Translations under genes and position numbers: made by a program
Origin: JAFGTX01 sp942492225
Lineage (GTDB): Bacteria > Bacillota > Clostridia > Peptostreptococcales > Acidaminobacteraceae
DNA: 64,000 nt
Reading direction: 5' to 3'
Assembly: GCA_942492225.1 (NCBI GenBank)
Contig: CALODS010000022.1
Coordinates: 1-64,000, forward strand
Notes under the pieces: model-generated
What the model was told of the DNA's origin: nothing
Database searches by the model: none
The model's input: the letters and a program-made list of their open reading frames with translations, nothing else
Shown: positions 8,986-17,476 of the stretch, piece by piece
Layout: the number at the start of each line of letters is the position of its first letter
How positions within the stretch are numbered: position 1 is the first letter of the stretch

Positions 8986-9023
8986 GTAAGTAGGTGAGGG
9001 GGATGTCCCCCTCAAGAACTTAC
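8986..9023 (-). terminator. Terminator of the nagE-like IICB gene
   Basis: Long hairpin: gtaagt/acttac outer arms and tgaggggga/tccccctca inner arms around a 2-nt loop, 20 bp after the IICB stop. The minus strand continues with TAATTTTT. Confidence 0.75.
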
Positions 9024-9043
9024 TGTTAAAAATCTATATAGGC

Positions 9044-10408
9044 CTATGATAATGCGTCTTTAATTTCTTCTGCAATATTATTCGCTTTTGTTCCTACAAT
9101 GACTTGAATATTTTTCTTATTTGGACGAATAACGCCTGATGCACCAAGTGCTTTAAGCGCATCATCAGTGACTATTGTGTTATCTTTTAAGGTTAATCTT
9201 AATCTTGTAATACATGAGTCGACATCTTCAATATTACTTGCACCGCCAAGTACTTTGATATACTCTGCAGCAATACCTGAAATACCTAATTCGCTAATTT
9301 TACTATCATCACCTGTTTCGTCATCTAAACGTCCAGGAGTAGGTAGATTGAACTTCTTGATAATGAATACAAATAAGAAGTAGTATACAGCTCCAAAAGC
9401 TAAACCTACTGGAATAAGCATCATCGGTTTTGTAGCAAGACCCCAGTTAATTGTGTAATCGATAAAACCAGCTGAGAAACCAAATCCGTGTAATATCCCT
9501 AACCCTTGAACAACAGCCATTGAAAGTCCTGTTAATAATGCGTGTGCAACGAAAAGCACAGGTGCTAAGAACATAAACATGAATTCGATTGGTTCTGTAA
9601 TGCCGGTTAAAAATGAAGTGAAGGCAACTGAGAATAACATACCTGCAATTGCGGGTTTGTTTTCTTTTTTAGCAGTTGTATAAATTGCAAGTGCGGCAGC
9701 GGGAAGTCCAAACATCATTACTGGATAGAAGCCAGCCATGAAGATACCGGCTTCGGGGTCACCAGCAAAGAATCGTCCTAAGTCGCCTGTTGCACCACCA
9801 AATTCTCCGAAGACAAACCATACAATTGAATTTAATACATGATGTAATCCAAATGGAATTAATAATCTGTTTAAGAAACCAAATGAGAATACACCGAGTG
9901 CCCCGGCGCCAATCATCCAGTTACCAACCCCATCTAATCCATTTTGAATTGGTGGCCATATGTAACCAAATAAAATACCAAGTGCTAATGCCGCAAATGA
10001 AGTGACAATTGGTACAAATCTTTTTCCACCAAAGAATCCTAACCAGTCAGGTAGAGAAATGTTATAAAATTTGTTGTAAAGTGCACCTGCCATGATACCT
10101 GAAATCATACCAGCAAGAACCCCCATGTTGATGTCCGCATTCATTGTTGTTGCTACTTTTGTAATAACCAGATAACCAACAGCTCCTGCAAGTCCAGCAG
10201 CACCTTGATTGTTCTTAGCAAGTCCGAAGGCAACACCAATTGCAAACAATAGTGCTAAGTTATCGAAAATTGCAGCGCCAGCTGCTGTGATGATTGGGAT
10301 GTCCCAAAGTACACCAAGTCTTAACAAAATTGCTGCAACAGGTAATACCGCTACAGGCGTCATTAATGCTTTGCCGACTTTTTGAAGTTTTCCAAACGAT
10401 TGATTCAT
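9044..10408 (-). CDS. nagE: PTS transporter EIICB, N-acetylglucosamine type
   Basis: Membrane PTS permease that imports and phosphorylates an amino sugar or glucose; 454 residues, IIC then IIB, no IIA (provided by the separate IIA gene). Seen: N-terminal LMTPVAVLPVAAILLRLG, ten or so hydrophobic segments, GLHHVLNS in the middle, GITEPIEFMFMF (the conserved sugar-loop motif), then the IIB domain with DVDSCITRLRLTL holding the phosphocysteine and the ending VIVGTKANNIAEEI. GlcNAc specificity is inferred from NagE-like wording and the nagAB neighbours; glucose is possible. Expression is predicted to depend on antitermination at the RAT at 10568-10597. Confidence 0.9.
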   Translation of the reverse strand: MNQSFGKLQKVGKALMTPVAVLPVAAILLRLGVLWDIPIITAAGAAIFDNLALLFAIGVAFGLAKNNQGAAGLAGAVGYLVITKVATTMNADINMGVLAGMISGIMAGALYNKFYNISLPDWLGFFGGKRFVPIVTSFAALALGILFGYIWPPIQNGLDGVGNWMIGAGALGVFSFGFLNRLLIPFGLHHVLNSIVWFVFGEFGGATGDLGRFFAGDPEAGIFMAGFYPVMMFGLPAAALAIYTTAKKENKPAIAGMLFSVAFTSFLTGITEPIEFMFMFLAPVLFVAHALLTGLSMAVVQGLGILHGFGFSAGFIDYTINWGLATKPMMLIPVGLAFGAVYYFLFVFIIKKFNLPTPGRLDDETGDDSKISELGISGIAAEYIKVLGGASNIEDVDSCITRLRLTLKDNTIVTDDALKALGASGVIRPNKKNIQVIVGTKANNIAEEIKDALS

Positions 10409-10533
10409 AAGTTACTCCCTCCTAGTAATTGTTTGATCATATAAGTGATCATATATGGATAAGCCCCTAGAATGTTTATAGTATAAGTCCATTGGTAGGG
10501 GTCTTAAACCCAAAACAAATGTAAAAATGTAAC

Positions 10534-10574
10534 AAAAAAGACATGAGCATTCATTGAATAATGAATCGCTCATG
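10534..10574 (-). terminator. RAT-controlled terminator upstream of nagE
   Basis: Stem catgagcattcat / atgaatcgctcatg (one bulged base) followed on the minus strand by cttttttg. Its first arm overlaps the 3' end of the RAT element, the arrangement needed for LicT/BglG antitermination. Confidence 0.8.
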
Positions 10575-10597
10575 CCTGATTGAACAGTAACACGCGG
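10568..10597 (-). promoter_or_regulatory. RAT antiterminator element upstream of nagE
   Basis: Minus-strand gtgttactg...caggcat, matching the RAT core of LicT/SacT/GlcT targets (GTTACTG...CAGGCA). A 24-base core is identical to the second RAT at 11509-11538. It begins 8 bases after the antiterminator gene's stop. Confidence 0.85.
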
Positions 10598-10604
10598 TAG
10601 TTTG

Positions 10605-11456
10605 TTAATCATATTCTTTTATACGTCTAATCCGATCAATATGAATGGCAAGATACACCATTTCATCTTCAGGGATTTCATTTTTTAAATTATTTTCCAT
10701 GATTTTACGAATGTTCAATGCAATTTCGTATGATTCTTTAATTTCTTCTTTTATAGTTTCTGCAAGAGGGTTGCTAATATAACGATTTTTTTCAACCCGC
10801 TCAATACAGCCTTTAATATGACTTAATAACCTAGTGTAGGTAAGAGTGCCGATTTTAATTTGATAGTTCAACGTGCTTTCTATTGTTTCTACAATTGATT
10901 TAATGAGTTGTGTATTTTTAACGGTCACTTTAACATCTTTGTTTTCTTTAGCTGCTTGTAAATGAAGTGCGATAAAGCCAATTTCGCCTATTGGAATGCT
11001 AATACCTGTTGAAATAAATAACATATCTCTTGCTTTTTCTCCGATAGCAAATTCTTCAGGATATAACATTTCAATTTCATGTACAAAGGGATTGTCAATT
11101 TCCATGCCCTCTTTAATACGTTCGATGGCAAAACTAATATGATCGGTTAACACAATAAAAATTCTTTCGCTTAACTGTCCAAGTATTGATTCAGCCATAG
11201 AAATAATTTCTGCACACACACCCATAAGGACATCATCATAACTATTCAATAGATCTAAATAATCATTTTTGAGTTTTTTATCATAGGTATAAAATGATTT
11301 TTCGACCATATTAGGATCAATATAAGATGCATGGTCTTTCTTTTTTCCAAAGCCAATTCCTTTACCAATTAATACGGCTTCGGTATCGTTTGATAGATCT
11401 TTCGTCAGAAGAACATTATTGTTCATAATTCTGAGAATTCTATAATTGTTCTCCAT
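10605..11456 (-). CDS. LicT/BglG-family transcription antiterminator
   Basis: 283-residue RNA-binding antiterminator: CAT domain (residues 1-55, MENNYRILRIMNNNVLL), then PRD1 and PRD2 with the regulatory histidines in VLTDHISFAI, EIEMLYPEEF, FIALHLQAA, SHIKGC and YLAIHIDR. The PRDs are phosphorylated by HPr and by the cognate PTS IIB, so it senses PTS flux. Start at 11456 has TTTGGAGG; an upstream in-frame start lies inside the RAT/terminator leader and is rejected. The gene is flanked by two nearly identical RAT/terminators, one ahead of itself and one ahead of nagE, as for bglG. Probable target sugar is the nagE substrate. Confidence 0.93.
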   Translation of the reverse strand: MENNYRILRIMNNNVLLTKDLSNDTEAVLIGKGIGFGKKKDHASYIDPNMVEKSFYTYDKKLKNDYLDLLNSYDDVLMGVCAEIISMAESILGQLSERIFIVLTDHISFAIERIKEGMEIDNPFVHEIEMLYPEEFAIGEKARDMLFISTGISIPIGEIGFIALHLQAAKENKDVKVTVKNTQLIKSIVETIESTLNYQIKIGTLTYTRLLSHIKGCIERVEKNRYISNPLAETIKEEIKESYEIALNIRKIMENNLKNEIPEDEMVYLAIHIDRIRRIKEYD

Positions 11457-11465
11457 TAATCCTCC

Positions 11466-11518
11466 AAAAATAAAAGGCACAAACAAATCAACAGTATTAT
11501 GTTTGATTGGTTTATGCC
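11466..11518 (-). terminator. RAT-controlled terminator upstream of the antiterminator gene
   Basis: Arms ggcataaac (minus strand, 11518-11510) and gtttgtgcc (11484-11476), one G-U pair, with an inner aatcaa/ttgatt pairing, followed by ttttattttt. It overlaps the RAT and would also stop read-through from brnQ. Confidence 0.8.
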
Positions 11519-11538
11519 TGATTGAACAGTAACACGCC
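11509..11538 (-). promoter_or_regulatory. RAT antiterminator element upstream of the antiterminator gene
   Basis: Same RAT core as at 10568-10597, here in the leader of the regulator itself, implying positive autoregulation by antitermination. Confidence 0.85.
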
Positions 11539-11561
11539 ACGTATGAACTTAATTTAACTAA

Positions 11562-11590
11562 ATAATAACAGAGCAAGAAAACGTTGTCAA
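11562..11590 (-). promoter_or_regulatory. Promoter of the antiterminator-nagE operon
   Basis: Minus strand TTGACA (11590-11585), 17-bp spacer, TATTAT (11567-11562). It lies just after the brnQ stop, with the predicted start ~17 bases before the RAT. Confidence 0.8.
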
Positions 11591-11594
11591 GATA

Positions 11595-12908
11595 TTATCC
11601 TTGAGGAATATTTTCCATAGCGACTTCACGTTTGGAAAGTTTTGATAGAATATGACCTACAAACCCAAAGACAATTGATGGTAATACCCATGCAAATCCC
11701 GCATTAGCAAACGGTAGTTTTGCAATAATAGAAGTAATAGTTGTCACATTTATTGACATTGCTTGAAGAGCGTCGAAACTACTAATGAATAATGCGCCAA
11801 TTACCATACCTTTGAAAACACTGTCATGTCTAATTTGATGACCAAATAAATTCAGGGCAATTAAGATAATTGTAACAGGGTAGACAAGCACAAGTAATGG
11901 TACGGATAATTTTACGATTTGTTCAACGCCAATAACTGACATAACAATACTAAAAACAGTTGTTGCTATAACAATTGCTTTATAAGATAATTTTCCGTTG
12001 GTTAACTCTTCAAAATAGTTTCCAACAACGGCAGTAAGACCGATAGATGTTGTTAGGCATGCAACAGAAACAGCAATACACATACCAAGTTGACCATAGA
12101 TGCCAAGGATGCTATTTGTAAGTGATATGATAAGTTCTGTTTTTGATAAGTTGGCATCTAATATACCACTGCCAGTTGCTCCAAGGTACAAGAGTCCACC
12201 ATAAACAAATAATAGCGCACTACCAGCAAGCAAGCCTGCTTTTGATGTTAATCGGATAAGGCTTTTTTTATCAGTATATCCTTTCTCTTTTAAGCTAAAT
12301 AAAATAAGACCGCCGAGTACTACGGATGCCAAGGCATCCATTGTTTGGTATCCACCAACAAAGCCTTCTGAAAAAGCTAATTGAATACCTGTTTGTACAG
12401 GGATACCGATAGGTGATGAAATGCCTTTATAAATAATGATACCAACAATAATAAGTAAGATTGGTGTTAAAATTTTTCCAATCTTATCAATGATTGAAGA
12501 TGGCTTAATCACAAAAAATAATGTAATCGAAAAGTAGACTAAAGATACTACTATAGCTGGAACTGTTGGAAAAATAGGTGAAATGCCTATTTCATATACG
12601 GTTGCACCCGTTCTAGGAATAGCGAGTAATGGTCCTATGGCTAAAACAATTACAGCCCCTAATATCGTGGCAAAACGAGGACTCACACGTCCAGCAAAAT
12701 CTTTTAATGAACCACCAACTTTTGCGATAGTTATAACCCCTAATATTGGTAAACCAACACCTGTTAATGCAAATCCTAAAATAGATAATAACCATTGGTC
12801 CCCTGATATCATACCGAGAGCAGGTGGAAAAATAAGATTGCCAGCACCAAAGAACATTGCAAATAGTGCAGCCCCTACAACAATAAAATCTTTTGTTTCT
12901 TTTTTCAT
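11595..12908 (-). CDS. brnQ: Branched-chain amino acid transporter BrnQ (LIVCS family)
   Basis: 437-residue integral membrane carrier with about 12 hydrophobic segments, importing leucine, isoleucine and valine with a cation. Seen: N-terminal FIVVGAALFAMFFGAGNLIFPP (the conserved opening, quoted in part), GVGLPILGV, ALASVVLGG, CLTTSIGLT. ATG with TGGGAGG. A sigma-54 promoter lies 48-62 bp upstream and an NtrC-type regulator with its kinase lies further upstream on the same strand, so expression is predicted to respond to an extracellular amino acid. No dedicated terminator is seen before the antiterminator promoter. Confidence 0.95.
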   Translation of the reverse strand: MKKETKDFIVVGAALFAMFFGAGNLIFPPALGMISGDQWLLSILGFALTGVGLPILGVITIAKVGGSLKDFAGRVSPRFATILGAVIVLAIGPLLAIPRTGATVYEIGISPIFPTVPAIVVSLVYFSITLFFVIKPSSIIDKIGKILTPILLIIVGIIIYKGISSPIGIPVQTGIQLAFSEGFVGGYQTMDALASVVLGGLILFSLKEKGYTDKKSLIRLTSKAGLLAGSALLFVYGGLLYLGATGSGILDANLSKTELIISLTNSILGIYGQLGMCIAVSVACLTTSIGLTAVVGNYFEELTNGKLSYKAIVIATTVFSIVMSVIGVEQIVKLSVPLLVLVYPVTIILIALNLFGHQIRHDSVFKGMVIGALFISSFDALQAMSINVTTITSIIAKLPFANAGFAWVLPSIVFGFVGHILSKLSKREVAMENIPQG

Positions 12909-12955
12909 AATAAACGCCTCCCAAATTATATTTCATAAACCACTTTAATATAATT

Positions 12956-12970
12956 GCAACGATGATGCCA
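12956..12970 (-). promoter_or_regulatory. Sigma-54 promoter of brnQ
   Basis: Minus strand TGGCATCATCGTTGC: GG at -24 and GC at -12 with correct spacing, against the consensus TGGCAC-N5-TTGC, one mismatch (T for C). It ends 48 bp before the brnQ ATG, so transcription would start near 12944. Confidence 0.8.
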
Positions 12971-13074
12971 AAGTTTGAAAAAAGACTAAAAAACTTTAAA
13001 ATGTCTGATAATTCACTCTAAACACTGGATTGTTTTTGAATTAACAAAGAGTTGTGAAAAATGTATAAAAAAAA

Positions 13075-13094
13075 GTGAGCAATTTCTTGCTCGC
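13075..13094 (-). terminator. Terminator of the two-component operon
   Basis: Stem gcgagcaa/ttgctcac on the minus strand (one wobble), 4-nt loop, followed by T8. Just after the response-regulator stop; separates it from the brnQ promoter. Confidence 0.8.
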
Positions 13095-13108
13095 GCTCGA
13101 GAAAAAAA

Positions 13109-14455
13109 TTACTCATCTTTCAATTTATATTCTGTAACTTTATTAAATAGTTGTCGCCTACTAATCCCTAATTGCTCAGATGTTTTAGTCATATTGTAAT
13201 TGTTTTCTTCTAATACCTGCTGGATATAATCTTTTTCAATTTTATTTCTATAGTCTTTTAGAGTCGTTTGCTTAGCTAATGACTTGCGTGACGAAAATTG
13301 AAGATGTTCTTTTGTAATCCATCCATCAGAGGAAAGTACAGCAAGACGTTCTATAGTGTTTTTTAATTCTCGAATATTGCCAGGATAATCATAGGCCATT
13401 AGTAGTTCTATGACACCATCTTCCATACCTTTGTAAGTACGCTTCATCTCGTTAAAAAGATCGTGAATAAATACGTTAACCAGTTGTGGAATGTCTTCTT
13501 TTCTTTCACGTAGAGGGGGAATATCAATAATGATGGTGCTTATGCGGTAATAAAAATCCTCTCGGAAGTCATATGTGTATATAAGGGATTGAAGAGATTT
13601 GTTTGTAGCAGATATAAGTCTAAAATCACAGTATATACTTTCATTTGAGCCAATACGTTCTATGGTTTTGTTTTCGATAACACGCAAAAGTTTTGTCTGA
13701 GTATTCATTGGTGTATCTGCAATTTCATCTAAGAATAATGTACCGCCATCAGACGCTTCGAATCGACCAATACGATCGTCGTGTGCACCAGTAAATGCAC
13801 CTTTTTTATGTCCAAAAAGTTCTGATTCAAGCATTGTTTCTTGGAAAGCATGACAGTTAACTGGAACGAAAGCATTTGAAGTTCTTGGACTGTTTTCGTG
13901 AATGTATCTAGCAAAAACTTCTTTACCGACACCAGATTCTCCAAGAAGAAGAATGCTAGCGTTGCTATCAGCAGCCTTTTTAGCTAATTCTATGGTGTTT
14001 TGAAATGATGGATTTTTTGAAATGAGCTGTATCTTCTCTTTTTGAAGAAGGTTTAAAAGTCCTGAATTTTGTTTTTTCAATGCTATTGTTTGTTCAACCT
14101 TATCGATAGTCATAAGAAGTTCAGCCGGATCGCTACCCTTAATGAAGTATGAATATGCACCTTTACGCATGGCTTCTACAGCATTTTCTACAGTTCCATA
14201 TCCAGTGATTAAAATAACTTCGGTAAAAGGAGATTCTATTTTAATGTTTTCTAGAAGAGTGATACCACTCATTCCAGTCATCATTAAATCACTTAGGACA
14301 AGATCATAATGTGATAACTGAATTTTAAACAGTGCATCTTCACCACTGTTAGCCGTTTGTATTACATGATGTTCTGCGGAAATTATTTTTTTTAAGACAG
14401 ACGTGTAGTCTTTATCGTCGTCTACAATAAGAATTTTAAAATGATGTTTATTCAT
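13109..14455 (-). CDS. NtrC-family sigma-54-dependent response regulator
   Basis: 448 residues in three parts. Receiver 1-120 with DDD near residue 12 and phospho-acceptor Asp56 (LVLSDLM). AAA+ domain ~150-380 with Walker A LLGESGVGKE, the sigma-54 contact loop GAFTGA (intact), Walker B GGTLFLDEIAD and the arginine motif REDFYYR. C-terminal Fis-type helix-turn-helix (NMTKTSEQLGISRRQLFNKV). Start 14455 has GGAGGGG; the longer upstream reading runs into the kinase gene and is rejected. It overlaps the kinase by 8 bp. The one sigma-54 promoter found nearby is that of brnQ, its predicted target. Confidence 0.95.
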   Translation of the reverse strand: MNKHHFKILIVDDDKDYTSVLKKIISAEHHVIQTANSGEDALFKIQLSHYDLVLSDLMMTGMSGITLLENIKIESPFTEVILITGYGTVENAVEAMRKGAYSYFIKGSDPAELLMTIDKVEQTIALKKQNSGLLNLLQKEKIQLISKNPSFQNTIELAKKAADSNASILLLGESGVGKEVFARYIHENSPRTSNAFVPVNCHAFQETMLESELFGHKKGAFTGAHDDRIGRFEASDGGTLFLDEIADTPMNTQTKLLRVIENKTIERIGSNESIYCDFRLISATNKSLQSLIYTYDFREDFYYRISTIIIDIPPLRERKEDIPQLVNVFIHDLFNEMKRTYKGMEDGVIELLMAYDYPGNIRELKNTIERLAVLSSDGWITKEHLQFSSRKSLAKQTTLKDYRNKIEKDYIQQVLEENNYNMTKTSEQLGISRRQLFNKVTEYKLKDE

Positions 14456-16484
14456 ATGTCCCCTCCGGTAGTGAGTTTTTTGAAAGTGTCGGTAATGTAC
14501 AAGTAAAAGTAGTGCCATCTTGCGCATTGCTTATTACTTTTATTGATCCGTTTAGCTTGGTAATTTCGTTATAGACGATGTAAAGACCGAGTCCAGTTCC
14601 ATCTTCAGGTGATTTTGTTGTAAAAAAAGGATCAAAAAGTTTACCTATATGTTCAGGCTTTATACCTATGCCATTGTCGTGGAATTTTATAATAAGATCA
14701 TCCATTTCAATGTTTATATCAATAGTGATCGTACCATTTTTTTGAAGTGCATCTAAACTATTTGTTATTAAATTGATGAAAATATGTTTTAGTGATTCTT
14801 CTGAAATCGCGACACTAATTGAATCCGAACACCTTAATATAAAGTGGGTATTTTTTTTCTCAAATAGCTCTTTATTTAAATCAACAATATTCGTGGTAAA
14901 TTTTTTAATGTTAATCATTTTTTGATCACCAGAATTGATACGAGAGAAATTTAGTAGATTGTTAATTATAGAATTCACTCTATCAATAGAGTGATCTATC
15001 GTGTTGAGTGATTCTAAAATGTCATTATTACTTGTCGATTCAAGTTGTCTTTTAAGTAAAAAAGAATGATTTCTAATCAATCCAATTGGATTGCGAATTT
15101 CATGAGCAACACCTGCAGCTAATTGACCAACAGCAACCATTTTTCTTGATTGAAGCAATTGTTGTTGCTGTGCAACCTGATCAGTTATATCCTCAATAAA
15201 TAGCAATAGTTTAAACGGTTCATTTTTGCTAGAGATTGGATGACCACTTCCTTGATAGGAGCGTTTTAAGTGGTTAAAATCAATGATAAAGCTTTTGTGA
15301 TCTAGTAACAAGGTGTTGATATGATTGTTTAATACATCATTTTGCATCAATTCAGGTAAGTCTGATAAATAAAGCCCTTTGATTTCAGACTTTGCTCTCT
15401 TGTGATAGTCACAGTAACTTTTATTGATTTCGATGATACGTTTATCTTTATCAAGAACAAGAAGAAATTGTCTCAGTCCATCAAAGGTCGCTTCCAGTAC
15501 TTGGCCAGATGCGATGAGCTCTTTCGTCTGTTTATTAACTTCGTTACTGAGTGAACGATTCCAAAAATACAAGAGGGTAACGCTAAGACAAGATGTGATG
15601 AAGAGTAGTTGAAAAATAAACTGCCATTTCAATTCTTGTGTATTTTTAGTGATTAACGGTTGTGTTCCATACCATTTTTGATGTATTTTTTCCATTGTTG
15701 ATTTAGTTTTTAAACGTGTAATGCCCTTATTTAAGATGGATAATAAATCGTTATTCCCTTTTTTAACTGCAAGAACAGCTTTTTGTTCATATAAGAATCC
15801 ATCGGCAATGTAAAAATCATCGTTCAAAGCTTCTTTTTCTAAAAAATATGTAATAACCGACTCATCGCCGAGAACAGCATCAACTGCTCCACCTTTAAGC
15901 AAGTCAATTGCAGCTTCTAAATCTTGAACAGCAACACTTTTTCCTTTTGGATAATTGGATTTAAGATATTCAAAGGCATAATCACCATTGGTACCTGCAA
16001 TTTGGTGACTGCTGATATCTTCTCCTCGCTGAACAGGGGAGGATGCTCTTGTCAGTATAACGCCTCGTTGATAATAGAAAGGAATTGAAAAATCATAATA
16101 GGCTGCGCGTTCTTTTGAAGGATACATATCGCAGATATCAATTGTTCCTTCTGAGAGAGCGCTAAGTGCTTCGCTCCATATTAGTGGTGTAAAATCAATT
16201 GGTGTTTCGAGTTCAATTGATAAAGCATCTAAATAATCAACGACAAGACCTTTGTATTGATATGTCTTAGGGTCAACGTATCTAAGCGGTGGCGAATTCG
16301 AATCAGACCCATATGTTATGACAGAAATACTGCTTAAAATAGACTGTTCTTCATCAGTAAAAGGCTGAAGTGCATTTATATATTCTACAAGTGAGAGCTG
16401 GAAACTTTGTTTTAAATATTGATCGCTAATAATACTTATGACCAGTAAGCTAATAGCTATACTGAGCAATAATTTTTTTTTCAT
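14448..16484 (-). CDS. Sensor histidine kinase with solute-binding sensor domain
   Basis: 678 residues. N-terminal membrane segment/signal anchor (LLLSIAISLLVISII), then an extracytoplasmic solute-binding family 3 domain (~45-270: YKGLVVDYLDALS, IDICDMYPS, FSIPFYYQRG, AGTNGDYAFEYLK, GGAVDAVLGDESV), a second membrane segment (FIFQLLFITSCLSVTLLYFW), a PAS-like region, HisKA with phospho-accepting His461 (VAHEIRNPIG), and HATPase with ITNSLDAL, DNGIGI and GTGLGLYI. Family 3 domains usually bind amino acids, so it likely senses an amino acid outside the cell. ATG 16484 is chosen over GTG 16502 because AAGGGAG lies 8 nt upstream. Partner of the NtrC-type regulator that overlaps its 3' end. Confidence 0.93.
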   Translation of the reverse strand: MKKKLLLSIAISLLVISIISDQYLKQSFQLSLVEYINALQPFTDEEQSILSSISVITYGSDSNSPPLRYVDPKTYQYKGLVVDYLDALSIELETPIDFTPLIWSEALSALSEGTIDICDMYPSKERAAYYDFSIPFYYQRGVILTRASSPVQRGEDISSHQIAGTNGDYAFEYLKSNYPKGKSVAVQDLEAAIDLLKGGAVDAVLGDESVITYFLEKEALNDDFYIADGFLYEQKAVLAVKKGNNDLLSILNKGITRLKTKSTMEKIHQKWYGTQPLITKNTQELKWQFIFQLLFITSCLSVTLLYFWNRSLSNEVNKQTKELIASGQVLEATFDGLRQFLLVLDKDKRIIEINKSYCDYHKRAKSEIKGLYLSDLPELMQNDVLNNHINTLLLDHKSFIIDFNHLKRSYQGSGHPISSKNEPFKLLLFIEDITDQVAQQQQLLQSRKMVAVGQLAAGVAHEIRNPIGLIRNHSFLLKRQLESTSNNDILESLNTIDHSIDRVNSIINNLLNFSRINSGDQKMINIKKFTTNIVDLNKELFEKKNTHFILRCSDSISVAISEESLKHIFINLITNSLDALQKNGTITIDINIEMDDLIIKFHDNGIGIKPEHIGKLFDPFFTTKSPEDGTGLGLYIVYNEITKLNGSIKVISNAQDGTTFTCTLPTLSKNSLPEGTYE

Positions 16485-16617
16485 TGTACACACTCCCTTC
16501 ACAATAGACCATTATACTAGAATAATAGTCAAAAACATAGTAGAATAGAAGAGGCTTTGAAAAGCTAAAAATTGAAAGTTCAAACAAATGTAAAAATATG
16601 GTAAAATAGGAGGGCGT

Positions 16618-16866
16618 ATGAGAGGTAAAAATAAAGATTCCATTGTATTATTAATCGTTTTACTCATTGGCCTAGTTATCGGTGGATTAATTGGTGATAT
16701 TTTAGGACAATCATTTGAGATTTTAACTTACGGTAAATCTATAGGGTTTTCACCTGTAACCATTGACTTAAGTGTTATTCAATTTACTATTGGTTTAAAA
16801 ATGTCGATCAATCTTGCAAGTATTATTGGATTGATTTTGGCACTTTTAATGTATAGAAAGTTATAG
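16618..16866 (+). CDS. DUF4321 small membrane protein
   Basis: 82 residues with two hydrophobic helices (VLLIVLLIGLVIGGLIG and ASIIGLILALLM) separated by a polar loop. DUF4321 proteins commonly stand immediately before maf in clostridia, as here (8 bp gap). Function unknown. ATG with AGGAGGG. It opens the plus-strand maf-radC-mre run, divergent from the histidine kinase. Confidence 0.8.
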   Translation: MRGKNKDSIVLLIVLLIGLVIGGLIGDILGQSFEILTYGKSIGFSPVTIDLSVIQFTIGLKMSINLASIIGLILALLMYRKL

Positions 16867-16874
16867 GTGAAGTG

Positions 16875-17456
16875 ATGAGTAGCTTGTTGTTAGCATCTAA
16901 ATCACCGAGGAGACGAGAAATATTAGAAACGATGGGTATCGATTTTGAGATTGTCTCAGGAGATTGCCCTGAAATTATTAATGAATGGGAAAGACCAGAT
17001 CAAGTCGTTATGAGTATCGCTTTACAAAAAGGACTCTCAGCCGCAAAGAAATTTGAAAGTGGCGAGCTGATTATTTCTGCAGATACAATTGTTGTTTCAG
17101 AAGGTCATATTTTGGGGAAGCCAAGAGATGAAACTGATGCAAAATCAATGTTAAGAAAACTGAGTGGGAAAACGCATCAAGTCATGACGGCGTTTAGTAT
17201 CATAAAGGCTGGTCAACACATGAAAATTGTAGAGTATGTGACGACTCATGTGACCTTCAAGTCATATGATGATGCCTTTATCGATTGGTACATCAACAGT
17301 GGTGAGCCTTTTGATAAAGCAGGTGCCTATGGAATTCAAGGTAAAGGTGCCCTCATGGTAGAGTGCATTTCTGGTGATTACTTGAATGTGGTAGGTTTCC
17401 CAATAAGTAAAATTCTTGACGTGTTAAAGGAACATTTTGATTATACCCTCGCCTAA
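16875..17456 (+). CDS. maf: Maf family nucleoside triphosphate pyrophosphatase
   Basis: 193 residues. Hydrolyses dTTP/UTP (YhdE-type) or modified nucleotides to monophosphates; linked to septum control. Seen: N-terminal LLLASKSPRRREILE, SADTIVV, GKPRDETDAKSMLRKLSGKTH, and DKAGAYGIQGKG, all canonical. ATG 16875 chosen over the overlapping GTG 16872. Typical position before radC and mreB. Confidence 0.95.
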   Translation: MSSLLLASKSPRRREILETMGIDFEIVSGDCPEIINEWERPDQVVMSIALQKGLSAAKKFESGELIISADTIVVSEGHILGKPRDETDAKSMLRKLSGKTHQVMTAFSIIKAGQHMKIVEYVTTHVTFKSYDDAFIDWYINSGEPFDKAGAYGIQGKGALMVECISGDYLNVVGFPISKILDVLKEHFDYTLA

Positions 17457-17476
17457 TTTTTCAATGAGAGTGTTAT

